Shown here piece after piece: positions 30,823-42,500 of a stretch of DNA of 51,339 nucleotides (position 1 is the first letter of the stretch; each line of letters opens with the position of its first letter). Location: NCBI RefSeq assembly GCF_946886695.1, contig NZ_CAMPJD010000032.1, positions 1-51,339 of the forward strand. Reading direction: 5' to 3'. A model generated the notes under the pieces. That model saw only the letters and a list, made by a program, of their open reading frames with translations, made no database searches and had not been told where the DNA came from. A program made the position numbers and the translations under genes. This DNA comes from an uncultured Pseudoxanthomonas sp. Lineage in GTDB: Bacteria; Pseudomonadota; Gammaproteobacteria; Xanthomonadales; Xanthomonadaceae.

Positions 30823-32100
30823 ATGCAGAAGTCTCTCCTGGTTCGATTCCGTCGTGTATGCACCCTGGCGATCCTGCTTCTGTCGGTCGCCTGCAACCGG
30901 CAGGCGCCGCCTGCGCCGCCCGCGGCGCCCTTGACGACGGTGGAAGCGGCGGCGGGCCTGGAAAACGGCGCCATCAGCGTCGCGCCCATCACGCCCGAGC
31001 CTCAGGCGCCGAAGCTCGGCACCAAGTCCGGGCCAGACAAACTGGACTGGTCGCCCGTCGAGCTCGCGTCCGGCCATGCCTCGCTGAGCTGCAGCCTGAA
31101 CTACGCGGCGCATGGCGACGGCGAGAGGCTGCCCGCCATGGATCGCAAGACGCTCGAGGCGGCCCTGGGCGACTGCGTGGATCGCGGCGTGCTGCGGCTG
31201 CGCTACCGGGGCCGCATCGCCGCCGATTTCGCCACGCTGGTCGAGCGCGTCGCGCGCGTGGCGGACGGACTGAAGATCGGCAAGCGCGTGCTCGACCTGG
31301 ATTCCGCCGGCGGGCAGGTGGAGGACGCGATCCGGGCCGGCGATGTCATCGCCGATTCGCGCTGGACGGTCTGGGTTCGCGAGGATTCGGTCTGCCACAG
31401 CGCCTGCGTGCTGGTGCTGAGCGGCGGCGACGTGCGGCACCTGGCCGGGAGGATCGGCATCCACCGCATCATCCGCATGAGTTCGACGGCGACGACGCGC
31501 GCGGAACTCAACGCGGAGCTGAAGCTTGTCTACGACCGCGTCCGCGACTACCTGGAGCGCAACGGCACCAGCACCGCGATCGCGGACCTCATGAAGGCGG
31601 TGCCGAATCGCAGCCTGCGCGTGTTGACGGACGATGAGCTGATGCGTTTCGGGTTGGAGGGCATCAACTCGGCGCAGGACGACCTCGACCGGCTGCGCCT
31701 GCAGCGCGAATGCGGCGAGGACTTCGTGGCCCGTCGCGACGCCTTCGCGCGCGCCTTCGACCAGCGCTGCCGCGGCGTGCTCAGCGACCTCGACGACCAG
31801 AATGCCTGCGGACTGAGCCTGCGTGCGCGTTTCGGATTTCCCGACGCCTCCTGTCCAGCCGAGAGTCCGCTATCGGAGTTCGATCTTGGCCAACTCGAGC
31901 CGGAGCCGGTGAAGGAGCCTGCGCAGGAGGCCGTGGCGCGGGAGCCGGCCGCGCAAGAGCCGAAGGAGGAGGCGCCGACCGGCCAGGAGCCAGGCACGGA
32001 GGAGGAACCGATCGCGCCGGATTCGACGGCGGAAGCGCCGACGGAGGCGGGCTCGGGCGAACCCTCCGAACCGCGGCACAAGTCCGGTTCCGAGCGCTAG
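30823..32100 (+). CDS. Lipoprotein with ClpP-like serine-protease fold
   Basis: 425 aa from the ATG at 30823. The signal ends in a lipobox LSVAC (Cys24), so it should be anchored to a membrane from the periplasmic side. The middle has the ClpP/COG3904-type core: KRVLDLDSAGGQVEDAIRAGDVI, then CHSACVLVLSGG with Ser193 as likely nucleophile, and GRIGIHRI with His214 as likely base. The last ~110 residues are low-complexity Glu/Pro/Ala (EPEPVKEPAQE, and so on) and probably disordered or an extended spacer. Target proteins are unknown. A -10 box just before the ATG suggests a leaderless transcript. Confidence 0.75.
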   Translation: MQKSLLVRFRRVCTLAILLLSVACNRQAPPAPPAAPLTTVEAAAGLENGAISVAPITPEPQAPKLGTKSGPDKLDWSPVELASGHASLSCSLNYAAHGDGERLPAMDRKTLEAALGDCVDRGVLRLRYRGRIAADFATLVERVARVADGLKIGKRVLDLDSAGGQVEDAIRAGDVIADSRWTVWVREDSVCHSACVLVLSGGDVRHLAGRIGIHRIIRMSSTATTRAELNAELKLVYDRVRDYLERNGTSTAIADLMKAVPNRSLRVLTDDELMRFGLEGINSAQDDLDRLRLQRECGEDFVARRDAFARAFDQRCRGVLSDLDDQNACGLSLRARFGFPDASCPAESPLSEFDLGQLEPEPVKEPAQEAVAREPAAQEPKEEAPTGQEPGTEEEPIAPDSTAEAPTEAGSGEPSEPRHKSGSER

Positions 32101-32122
32101 TCAGCCGTTCGGCCCGAGGTCG

Positions 32123-32140
32123 TGTAGGACGTTTCCTACA
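32123..32140. repeat. GTAG-containing dyad between the ClpP-like gene and the next gene
   Basis: TGTAGGA and TCCTACA, perfect 7-bp arms around CGTT. It contains the GTAG tetranucleotide typical of REP-type repeats, but could equally be an operator or terminator stem. Nothing else is apparent in 32101-32224. Confidence 0.4.
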
Positions 32141-32224
32141 GCACCGCGGCGTGCCGGCGTGCTGCGTTGACAGGCATCGTCTTTCGCTGCAGCCTGCGGG
32201 ATCGCAATCACCAGAAAGCCCTCC

Positions 32225-32863
32225 ATGTCGCACACCGATGACTTCCAGGACCACCAGGTCACGCAATCGAAGGCGGGCAACACCGCGACCTTCGTGTTCG
32301 CCGAGGACGAGCTGAAGTACACCCTTGCCGACCGGACCTCCAGCACGACCATCAAGACCTCGTACACCGCGCTGTCGCGCGACCATGGCTTCTTCATCGA
32401 GCGCAATACCTGGCTGATGAATGTTGGCTGGTTGTGGATCGCATTGGGTGCGGTGCTGACCGTCATGCGCTACACGCAGACGCAGGCGCTGGTTCCTTCG
32501 TTCTGGCTGTTCGTCGGCGCGGGCTGCGTGGCGTGGGTCTGGCTGCGCACGGTTCGCTACGTCAAGATCCCTTGCGAAAACGGCACGCTCTTCGTCATCG
32601 AGGACGCGCAGCAGTCCGCGCTGATGGCGGAGCTCGAGGCGCGCAGGCTGGAGCAGTTGCGCCGCTGGCACGACTTCATCGACGCCAGCGAAGACGTGGC
32701 CCGCCAGCGCAAGCGCTTCGCCTGGCTGCACGAGGAAGGCGCGCTGGACGCCGAGGCGCTGGCCGAGCGCCTGGGGCAACTCGACCGCCTGCACGTGCCT
32801 GGGCGCACCACGGTCGAGCCCGTCCTGCCCGGCGAGCCGAGCCCGGGGTCGATGCTCAACTGA
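32225..32863 (+). CDS. Membrane protein of unknown function with C-terminal helical hairpin
   Basis: 212 aa. The N-terminal ~60 residues are soluble and strand-rich (ATFVFAEDELKYTLADRTSS). Two membrane helices follow (MNVGWLWIALGAVLTVM and LVPSFWLFVGAGCVAWVWL, about residues 65-103). The C-terminus has a charged helix and a module RKRFAWLHEEGALDAEALAERLGQLDRL that resembles a SHOCT hairpin. I do not recognise the family. It is transcribed toward a convergent small acidic protein. Confidence 0.55.
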   Translation: MSHTDDFQDHQVTQSKAGNTATFVFAEDELKYTLADRTSSTTIKTSYTALSRDHGFFIERNTWLMNVGWLWIALGAVLTVMRYTQTQALVPSFWLFVGAGCVAWVWLRTVRYVKIPCENGTLFVIEDAQQSALMAELEARRLEQLRRWHDFIDASEDVARQRKRFAWLHEEGALDAEALAERLGQLDRLHVPGRTTVEPVLPGEPSPGSMLN

Positions 32864-32869
32864 CCCGCT

Positions 32870-33208
32870 TTAGGCGTTGAGGTCCTGCGTGGACGACCCG
32901 CTGGCCGTATTGCGATCTCCGGAGCCGGTGCGCAGCTGCGTGCCGTCCTGCTCGGTTTCGTCGTAGGACTCGCTCGCCGACTCCGTGGCCTCGGCCGAGT
33001 CCGGTCCAGGCGCATTGCGATGCTGAGGATTGCCGCCCGCTTCGGCGATGTCCTGCGGCGAACCGTCGCCGCTGCGCACGCGGGTGCCGAGTCCGGCGCC
33101 ACCGCCGTCGGGCTGCGCGCCCACCACGGACTGGGTGCCCTGGTCACCCGGCGTGCCGGAGCCGAACTTTTCCTTGTCGATGTCGTGCTTGCCTTCCCTG
33201 GCGGTCAT
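32870..33208 (-). CDS. Small acidic, probably disordered protein
   Basis: 112 aa from the ATG at 33208, which has an AGGAG site 6 nt upstream. Composition is Gly/Ser/Asp/Glu/Thr-rich (GDQGTQSVVGAQPDGGGAG, TESASESYDETEQDGT) with no hydrophobic core, so it is probably intrinsically disordered. No family recognised. The proper Shine-Dalgarno and base periodicity argue that it is a real gene. A hydrophilin or stress role would fit the composition but is not shown. Confidence 0.5.
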   Translation of the reverse strand: MTAREGKHDIDKEKFGSGTPGDQGTQSVVGAQPDGGGAGLGTRVRSGDGSPQDIAEAGGNPQHRNAPGPDSAEATESASESYDETEQDGTQLRTGSGDRNTASGSSTQDLNA

Positions 33209-33296
33209 GGAGCTCTCCTGGTCGGATCGAGCTTCCAATCTAGCGCCTGGCCGCTCCGCATTTGCGAACCGTCCGTTGACGAAGGCCTGCGCGCTT

Positions 33297-33316
33297 AGCC
33301 GGGCTTCAGCCCGGCT
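33297..33316 (-). terminator. Perfect hairpin after the DUF411 gene
   Basis: AGCCGGGC / GCCCGGCT, 8-bp stem with a TTCA loop, touching the stop codon of the minus-strand DUF411 gene. There is no T-run downstream. Confidence 0.45.
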
Positions 33317-33867
33317 CAGTGATGGGCAAACGCCGACGACGTCCCGTCGGCAGCCACCAGGTCCACCGCATAGGGCTGCTCGTGTCCGGCCGGAACCTCC
33401 ATGCCCGGCGAACCCGCCGGCATGCCGGGAACGGCGAGGCCGCGGGCATGCGGCTTCTCGGCCAGCAGGCGCTTCACGTCGTCGGCGGGAACGTGGCCCT
33501 CGACAAAGTAGTCACCGACCTGCGCGGTATGGCAGGACGCCTTGTGGGAAGGCACGCCAAGACTGCGCTTGATCGGATCCAGGTCGTTCGTGTCACGCAC
33601 CTCGACCTCGAACCCGGCGCTGCGCATGTGCTCGACCCAGGCAGTGCAGCATCCGCATTGCGGGCTCTTGTGTACGACCACGAGGGGCAGCACGTTGGCG
33701 GCGGGGGTGGAATCGCTTGCGCCAGGCACGCTGGCAGTTTCTGCGGGAGCCGCAGCCGCTTCGAGCGACGCGGCGGTTTCGCTGGCGGCCGGACTGTCAG
33801 GCCCGGAGCAAGCCATGGTTCCGGCAGCCCAGAGGACCGAAGCGAAGGCGAGTACGTTGCGCTTCAT
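33316..33867 (-). CDS. DUF411 family metal-binding lipoprotein
   Basis: 183 aa. The signal ends in a lipobox-like GTMAC (Cys20). After an Ala/Pro/Ser-rich spacer comes the DUF411 domain: VVVHKSPQCGCCTAWVEHMRSAGFEVEV with the CGCC metal/thiol motif, KRSLGVPSHKASCHTAQVGDYFVEGHVPADDVKRLL, and RGLAVPGMPAGSPGME. The pattern of Cys, His and Met suggests copper or other soft-metal binding, and DUF411 proteins commonly occur in copper-resistance loci. Start ATG has GGAGG. It lies 9 bp after a membrane protein gene and is probably in the same operon. Confidence 0.85.
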   Translation of the reverse strand: MKRNVLAFASVLWAAGTMACSGPDSPAASETAASLEAAAAPAETASVPGASDSTPAANVLPLVVVHKSPQCGCCTAWVEHMRSAGFEVEVRDTNDLDPIKRSLGVPSHKASCHTAQVGDYFVEGHVPADDVKRLLAEKPHARGLAVPGMPAGSPGMEVPAGHEQPYAVDLVAADGTSSAFAHH

Positions 33868-33876
33868 GAATCCCTC

Positions 33877-34638
33877 CTATTTGAAGATCGCCGACAGGAT
33901 ACTCCGCACCGTCGGATCGTCGCCCACCGGCACCACGAACAGGTAGGTGAGGTGGGCGACCATCAGCAGCCAGAACGAGGGATGCCGGAAGCTGCCGAAC
34001 TTGCGGTAGTACACGAGGACCAGCGCCATCATCACCAGCATGGACGGCAGCGCCAGCTTCACCAGCGAGATGCCGGCCATGTTGCCCTGGTTGGCCATGA
34101 TCCAGGCGATGCCGAACATCCGCGCCAGGCCGGGCGAGAGCACGAAGAACACCGAGGCCATCATCCACTGCACGTGGCCGGCGAGGTCGCGGCGCTTCAT
34201 GGCGACGATGGCCATCGCCACGCTGGCCAGGAACAGGCTCACCAGCACCACGTCCACGATGACGGCGAAGTAGGCGAAGGTCGGGTTGAAGAACCCGTTC
34301 GGGTCCAGGGTGGCGACGTCGTCGATGTTCTTGGGGATGATGGTGAGCGCGCTGCCGGCGACCACGCCGGCGAGCAGGGTCGCGAAGGCGCCGAGCAGGC
34401 GATGGCGCGGAACGTCGCGCCGCCGGGTGATCAGCCAGGGCTGCACCACCACCAGGATGTACCAGAGCGTGGCCGACAGGCCATGCACGTGCTGGTGGAA
34501 GGTAGCGCCTCTCAGGTTGAAGTAGTAGCTGTACGAGAACCCCAGCACCGAGATGGCGAAGGGCAGCAGCATCCACAGGTGGAAGTTCCGGTACTTGTCC
34601 CAGCCGGCTACCGACGCCGCGCTCGCGCTCGCATTCAT
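33877..34638 (-). CDS. Seven-helix membrane protein, function unknown
   Basis: 253 aa from the ATG at 34638 (AAGGGGAG Shine-Dalgarno). About seven membrane helices (LWMLLPFAISVLGFSYSYYF; LSATLWYILVVVQPWLI; LLGAFATLLAGVVAGSALTII; FAYFAVIVDVVLVSLFLASVAMAIVA; WMMASVFFVLSPGL; LALPSMLVMMALVLVYY; FWLLMVAHLTYLFVV). Several histidines sit at helix ends (FHQHVHGL, PRHRLLG, AGHVQWM), a pattern reminiscent of heme- or metal-binding membrane proteins such as DUF2306 relatives, but I cannot confirm the family. Next to the DUF411 lipoprotein a role in metal handling is possible (inference). Confidence 0.55.
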   Translation of the reverse strand: MNASASAASVAGWDKYRNFHLWMLLPFAISVLGFSYSYYFNLRGATFHQHVHGLSATLWYILVVVQPWLITRRRDVPRHRLLGAFATLLAGVVAGSALTIIPKNIDDVATLDPNGFFNPTFAYFAVIVDVVLVSLFLASVAMAIVAMKRRDLAGHVQWMMASVFFVLSPGLARMFGIAWIMANQGNMAGISLVKLALPSMLVMMALVLVYYRKFGSFRHPSFWLLMVAHLTYLFVVPVGDDPTVRSILSAIFK

Positions 34639-34729
34639 CAGGCTCCCCTTGCCCGGCGCCGAGCGGTCCGCCGGCCGGGCCATCTTCCGATGAAATCGGA
34701 GGGGATGCCAAGCCCTCGGGGGCGAGGCC

Positions 34730-37700
34730 TTACGGCTCCACGAAGTTGTCCCGAGGCCGCAGGTCGATCAGCAGCGATCGCGGGTCCACGCCCACGTGTC
34801 CCGGCTCGTCCGGCACCACGACGGTGATCGTCTCGTCCGCCCGGGTCACGCGGTGCTTGCGCAGGTACATGGGCTTGCCGACGACTACCTGCCGGTTCTC
34901 CAGCCGCTGCGTCGCGCCGGGGTAGACGCCGATCTCGACCCACTCGTCCAGTGGCCGGTCCTGTTCGGCGCCGGTTTCGTCCACCACCAGTTTGCGTGCG
35001 CGCAGGTCCAGGGTGAGCTGCCAGCGGCCGTCGGCGAGCCGCTTCTTCGACGCTTGCGTGGCCGCGAGTTCCCAATAGGTGTTGGCGGCGAACAGGTCGT
35101 GCAGCAGGCCGCGATGCCGCGTCGGCGTGACGGCCTGCAGCTCGCGATAGAGGTCGAGCGTGGTCGCCAGCTTCGCGCTTCCGCGCGGGTGCGTGTCGAG
35201 CAGCCGGCGCAGGGCGAGGTTGACCTGCTCGCGGCCGACGTATTGGCTCAGCGCATGCAGCGCCAGCGGTCCCTTGCGGTAGTTGAGGAACTGCTCGGTG
35301 GCGCGCAGGAGCGGCGGCATCGCCAGCGACTTCGGCACCTGGTACTGGTCGCGCATCATGCCCAGGTAGGCGTCGCGTTGCGCCGCGCCGAGCGTGGCTT
35401 CCACCACCTGCAAGGCGGAGTAGGTGGCCATGCTCTCGATCAGCAGGCCGGCGCCTTCCACGTGGGCGGGGCGGAAGCGGTTGCCGCCCCACCATTGGTG
35501 CGCGACCTCGTGCGCGGTGACGGCGCTGACGAGGTCCAGGTCGCCATCCTTCGCGGCTGGGTTCAACAACGAGAAACCGTCGCCGTAGTCCACCAGGCTC
35601 GGCTCGGAGTGCGCGCCGATGCCGCGCTCGGAGACCTCGACCAGATGCAGGGATTCGTTGGCATACGGACCGAACAGGCGGCCGTAGAGCCCGAGTGCGG
35701 CACAGGCGCTGCGTGCGCTGGCGTCGACGATATTGGCGTGCGTCGGGTGGTGGTAGATCCCGAGGTCCACGCCGTGGCAGTGCTCGCGGCGCAGGGCGTA
35801 GCGGGCCGAGTAGAACTGCACGTCGACGCCGATGGGCGCCTGCGTGGCGTAGTGGAAATAGCGCCGGCCGTTCTCGCGCCAACTGCGGCGCAGCTGGCCG
35901 GGCGCGACGGCGACCTGGTCGCCGGCGGTGCCGACGATGGCCTCGAACTGCATCCCGACGTCGCCGGGGGCGCCCTTGCGCTGTTTCTCGTCCTCCAGCC
36001 TGGGCACGAGCGGACGCGCGGGCAGGCCCTGCGTCAGCCGGTCGCCCGCCGCGCGCAGTTCGCGCACCGGTTGGTAGCCGATGGAGGGAACGTAGGCGAG
36101 GGCGATCAGCCAGCTGCCGTTGGCGGCGACGGACTCGTTGGCGCCGCCGTTGCCGAAGCCGCGCGGCGCGAGCCGGACCTCGTAGCGCAGCTGCATGGAT
36201 TCGCCCGGCCGCAGCGGCGTCTCGAGCTTGTAGATGCGGTGGCCCAGGATGGCGTCGCTGACGACGGGTCTTGCCGGCCGGTCGAAGTCGAGACGGCGCG
36301 TCTCGACACCGACGCCGGTGGAGGTGGCGACGTGCAGCGTGTCGACGGCCTGCGCGGTGGAGTTCTCCAGCCGGAAGCTGCCGCTGAACTGCGCGGCGCG
36401 CCGTTCCGGGTAAATCTCCACGCGCATGGTGGACTTGGCCACCCGCGGTTGCGGCACGTCGGCGTAGCGTGCGTACAGGCGTTCGTACTCGGCCTGGCGA
36501 GCCAGGCGCATGGCCTGCGGCTGATAGGCGTTCAGCACGTTGGTGTTGTAGAAGATGAAGCCGCCGACGCCCAGCACCACCGTCGCGGCCAGCACGCCGG
36601 CGAAAACCGTGGGACGCGTCAGCCGCGCCCGCGCGAGCTTCAGCCGCGCGCCCGCATCCGATTCCCGACCGCGCACCCAGGCCAGCCGCGCCAGCACGGC
36701 CAACACGAGGGCCCAGGCGAACCAGTAGGCCTTGAACGCCAGCCACGGCGCCAGCGAGTCGCCGAAGCCGCGGATGTCCGAGTACGACCAGGCCGGGCTG
36801 GCGCCGAAGACCAGCAACTTGTGTTCCAGGCCGAGCAGCGGCGCGAATGCGATCGCCCCGTACATCACCAGCGCGGCCAGGGTGCCGAGCTGCTTGTGGT
36901 TGATGAGGGTGTGGACCGAGAGGGCGAGCAGGGCGAACAGCAGGTAGTCGGGCAGTTGCAGGCCGAGCAGGACCTTCGCGAAGACGGCGGGCTCGTGGTG
37001 TGCGTAGCCCAGGATCGACTGGCTGAGCATCGCCGCGCCGCCGAGCACCAGCATCCATGCCACCAGCACCACCGCCAGCGCCAGGAACTTGGCGACGAAG
37101 AACACCCATTCCGGCACCGGCGCCGCGCCGCTGATCTCGCCCATGCGGGCATCGCGATCGGCCCACACCAGCTCGCCAGCGTAGAAGATCATCAGCAGGG
37201 GAACGATCATCCACAGGCGGTTGGCGGGATTGGCCAGCGCCGAAGTGATGTAGCCGAGCAGGTATTCGGCGCGCGGCAGCAGCGGCACGCCCATGAATTC
37301 CATGTTGGCCGAAAGCACGACGCAGGTCAGGAAGCCGACCACGCCGAGGGGCGCGAACACGGTCCAGCCGCGCGCGAGCGAGCGCAGCGAGCGGCCGGTG
37401 ACGGCGAGCAACTGGCGCCATTGCGACACGCCGCCGAAGCTGCGCACGGCGACCGCCGTGGCAGGAGATCGCACGGGGGCGGATGCCGGTTTTTGCACCG
37501 ATTCGTCGTTGGCCACGGCACGCTGCTTCGCGCGACGCCCAAGGCGACCGCGCTCCGCGGGATGCGCCAGGCGGAATCGCCGGTAGGTGAATGCCAACAC
37601 CAGCGCGCCCACGACGATCCAGAACAGACGATTCACCAGCACCACCGGCTGCAATCCGACCAGGCGGGTGTTGACCTCATGCGTGGTCCAGGTGTCGGTC

Positions 37701-38358
37701 AAGCCGCTGACGATGGCGATCATGCCGACCGGATCGAGGACGCGCGCCAGGTCCCGCTGCTCGAACACCACCGAGACGAACGCGGCCAGTCCCATGGACG
37801 CGAAGAACAGCAGCACGCTGCCGAAGTAGCTGACGATGCTGCGGCGGCTCAGGGCCGCGAAGCAGAACTGGACCGCCGTGGCGATAAAGGCGTTGGGCAG
37901 GGCAATGAGGAAATAGGCGAGCAGGAAGGCCTCCAGCCGCCACGGACCGCGAAGCTCCGGCTCCACGTCGGGCCAGAGCATGCCCAGCAACATGCCCGCG
38001 GGCACGGCCAGCAGGATCAACGCATTGAGTGCGTACGCCGCCAGGAAGCGCCCGGCCAGGTACTGGAGTTTCGGCACCGGCGCGCTGAAGCTCAGCGGGT
38101 GCAGGCCGGACTCGACGTCACGGGCCGCGGCCTCGCCGGCGACGGACGCGGCGAGGAACAGCCACAGCATGCTGGCGACCACCGTGGTCGAGGCGATCAC
38201 CAGCGGCACGTTCAGCAGCAGCCAGCCGTCGCGCGCATCCGGCACGTAGTTGGACTGGATGATGCTCCATGCAATGAAGAACAGCATCGCGAAGAACAGC
38301 CAGGTCGCCGGGCGGCGCAGCTGGTAGGCGAACTCGAAGGCGAAGATCGTTCCCAGCT

Positions 38359-38362
<4 letters not shown>
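34730..38362 (-). CDS. ABC-2 type permease fused to an M1-family aminopeptidase domain
   Basis: 1210 aa from the ATG at 38362, which overlaps the stop of the ABC ATPase gene (ATGA). The first ~570 residues contain two sets of ABC-2-like membrane helices separated by a soluble linker. The C-terminal ~630 residues form an M1-type peptidase with the zinc motif HEVAH at residues 951-955 and a downstream Glu (976) in ESMATYSALQVVE. The spacing between the second His and that Glu is about 20 residues, slightly longer than the usual 18 of classical M1 enzymes. The peptidase probably lies in the periplasm. Such fusions are known in Xanthomonads and other proteobacteria; the exported or cleaved substrate is unknown. 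Confidence 0.88.
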
Positions 38363-39270
<908 letters not shown>

Positions 39271-39541
39271 GGCGGCTCGCGTCGGGATTCGGGAATCCCG
39301 GCAAGCATCGCGGCACGGGGTGGCGCTAGGGTGGGGCGCGTGTGTGCGCAGGGTGAAGTGACAAAGGTCATCGTGACCAATGCCGTTATGTGAACTATTT
39401 CCGATTGCCTTTGCGATTGACCGGGAAACGCAATCCTCCGCACAATCGCGGGGCATGCGGGGGCAGTCGCCTGCAGTCGTTCCAGACCTGGCCGGGGACA
39501 CGGGTCATGGCTGGCCATCGGGCGCCGCTATCTGGACATCC
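39271..39541. other. Divergent intergenic region, ABC ATPase / Calx-beta gene
   Basis: Promoters for both directions should be here. An open frame continues upstream of the Calx-beta signal peptide to 39380, but it does not read like protein. I see no repeat or strong operator. Confidence 0.4.
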
Positions 39542-42500
39542 ATGCCGCACCTCGTCGTTGGTTCCGTACCTCGCGCTTTCGCCCGGCTGTTCATACTTGC
39601 CCTTGCCGTCGGCTTCGTCGCCACCGCCCCCGCGCGCGCGGCCACCGACACCCGGGTCGAAGCGCTGGTCGTGCCGACGATCAACATCGACGACGTCACC
39701 ATTGCCGAGGGCGATGGCGTCGCCAAGAACGCCGTTTTCACCGTCAGCCTGTCCGAACCGACCACGGTGGACGTCGGTTTCATGGTTGGCACCGCCGAAG
39801 TCGGCGCGATCGGCAACGACGATTTCCAGCACTTCTACTCCTCGCCGCGCACCATTCCCGCCGGGCAGACCAGCCTGGCGCTGGACCTGGTCATCTTCGG
39901 CGACACGGTGCTGGAGACCGACGAGAGCTTTCAGGTGCTGCTCGAGGCGGTGAGCAACGCCACCGTGGGGAAGGGCGTGGGTATCGGCACGATCGTCAAC
40001 GACGATGCCGGCGCCGCCCCGACCCTGATGGTGGGCGACCTGTGGATCGCCGAGGGCAGCGGGGGAAGCAAGATCGCCAACTTCACCGTCCAGCTGTCGC
40101 AGCCAGCGGCGGGCGACGTCAACTTCAGCGTGGCTACCGCCAACGGCACGGCATCGGCTGGCAGCGACTACACGGCCCTCAGCCTCGCCGGCCAGGTGAT
40201 CCCGGCCGGGCAATTGTCGAAGACCGTGTCGGTCACGATCGCTGGCGACACCAGCCCGGAGCGTGACGAAAGTTTCCAGGTGAACCTTTCGAACGTGGCG
40301 GGCGCCGTGCTGGGCCGCAGCCAGGCCACCGGCACGATCGGCAACGACGACAGCGTCAGTTCGGTGAAGATCTCCGTCGGCGATGCCTACGCCCAGGAGG
40401 GTAGCAACGGGTCAAAGGTCGTCACCTTCTACGTGAGCCTGACCAAGGCGGCGGCCAGCACCGTCACCTTCGACATCTGTACCGAGGACAGCAGCGCCAC
40501 GGCGGGCAGCGACTACCAGGCCCTGTCGCTGGTCGGGCAGACGATCGCCGCCGGCCAGACCGGCAAGGCATTCTCTGTCACGGTGTTCGGCGACACCACG
40601 CCCGAGAGCAACGAACGCTTCGTGTTGACGCTCTCCAACATCGTCAACGCGGCCGTGCAGTACGCCGATCCGCACGGCGTGGTGACCATACCCAACGACG
40701 ACGCCACGGTATCCATCAGCGATGCCTCCGTGCTGGAGGGCGACGCCGGCAACACCAGCATGCAGTTCCTGGTGACGCTGTCCAACACCGTAGAGGGTGC
40801 CGTCAACTTCATGCTGACCGCGTGCGACGGAACGGCCACCGTCAGCGGAGGGGACTATTCCCGGCCAGGCGACACGACCTTGAAGCAGTTCCCCGCTTTT
40901 GCAACGACGATGACCGTCAGCGTGTCCGTGAACGGCGATCTCGAGCAGGAGGAGGACGAGACGTTCTGCGTGGACGTGACCCAGCTCAATGGGGCACAAC
41001 CCGGCGATACCCACGCGATCGGCACCATCATCAACGACGACCTGGGCCCGTCCACGTTCTCCATCGGCGACGCGTCCGTGGTGGAGGGTGACTCGGGCTT
41101 CGCCTACCTGGCGTTCCCGTATACGCTCGACCGCGCGTCCAAGGTCGGCATCAACGTCAGCTACCACACCGAGTCCTGCGGTGGCACGGCCCAGCCCGAC
41201 GTCGCGTTCCCTTACCAGCCCGGTGACTACACGTCCGCCTCGGGAACGAACGTGCAGGTCTCGACCTCAGGGGGTGGCGGCAACTTTTACGTGAGCGTGC
41301 GCGGCGACACCAACTACGAGCCCGACGAGCAGTTCTGCCTGAAGATCGACGGCATCAGCGGTGCCAAGCTCGGCAAGGACACGGCCATTGGGACGATCGT
41401 CAACGACGACGCGTTGCCGGCGCTGTCGGTTTCCAATTCCGAAACCAGCGAGCGCAATCCCGGCCTGGATTGGCCGATGATTTTCAGCGTCTACCTGTCG
41501 AAGGTGAGCGCGACCGATGTCACCTTCGACGTGGTCACCGACTACGGCACCGCCGCGCCGGACGTGGATTTCGTCTCCACGTCCCTTGTCGGACTGACCA
41601 TCCCGGCGGGGCAGGCCTCGACCACCTTCGAGGTATTGGTGAAGGGCGACGAGGAGACTGAACTCGACGAGGCATTCACCGTCAACCTGCGCAACGTCGT
41701 TGGCGCGCCCGTGGCCAAGGCCCAGGGCCGCGGACTCATTCTGGACAACGACTGGCCCACGCTTTCCGTGGATGGAGTGACCATCGAGGAGGGCGACGAC
41801 GGCAGGCGTACGGCGACCTTCGTGGTATCGCTGTCCCACCCCGTATCAAGGGCGATCCTGTACAACATCGCCACGACCGCCGGCACGGCCACGCCCGGCG
41901 AGGACTTCGTGGCGACAAGCCAGGTCGACCGCCTGATGGATCCGGGGCGGTCGCGGGCCGTGTTCGAGGTTCCAATCATCGGTGATGACGTGGTCGAAGC
42001 CGATGAGACCTTCGCGGTTTCGCTCAGCATCGTCCGCGGTGCCTGGGCAGGCGGCCTGGCCTTCGCCACGATCGAGGATGACGACGCGCCCGCGGTGGCT
42101 TCCATCGCTGACATCCAGGGAAGCGGCGCCACGTCGCCTCTTGTCGGCAAGGCGGTGCGTACGGAAGGGGTCGTCACCGCGCTTGCGCGTGGCGGGTTCT
42201 TCCTGCAATCAAGGCACGACCAGCAGGACGCCTACGCGGCGACGGCCGAAGGCCTGTTCGTGTCGAGGCAAGGTTCGAACGTTGCCGTAGGCGATGCGGT
42301 CCAGGTATCGGGTGTCGTGCAGGAGGTTTCGTCCGTCGGAAGCCCCGACGCCCTGCTGACGACCTTGATTGCGGACGCCGTGAAGGTGACCGGCCGCGAG
42401 CGGGCCTTGCCCCGACCGGTCGCACTAGTCGACGGCACCGGAGCGCCCGCGGCGACCGCATCTTCCCTCGAGCCGTTGGAAGGCATGCGGGTTTCGGGTT

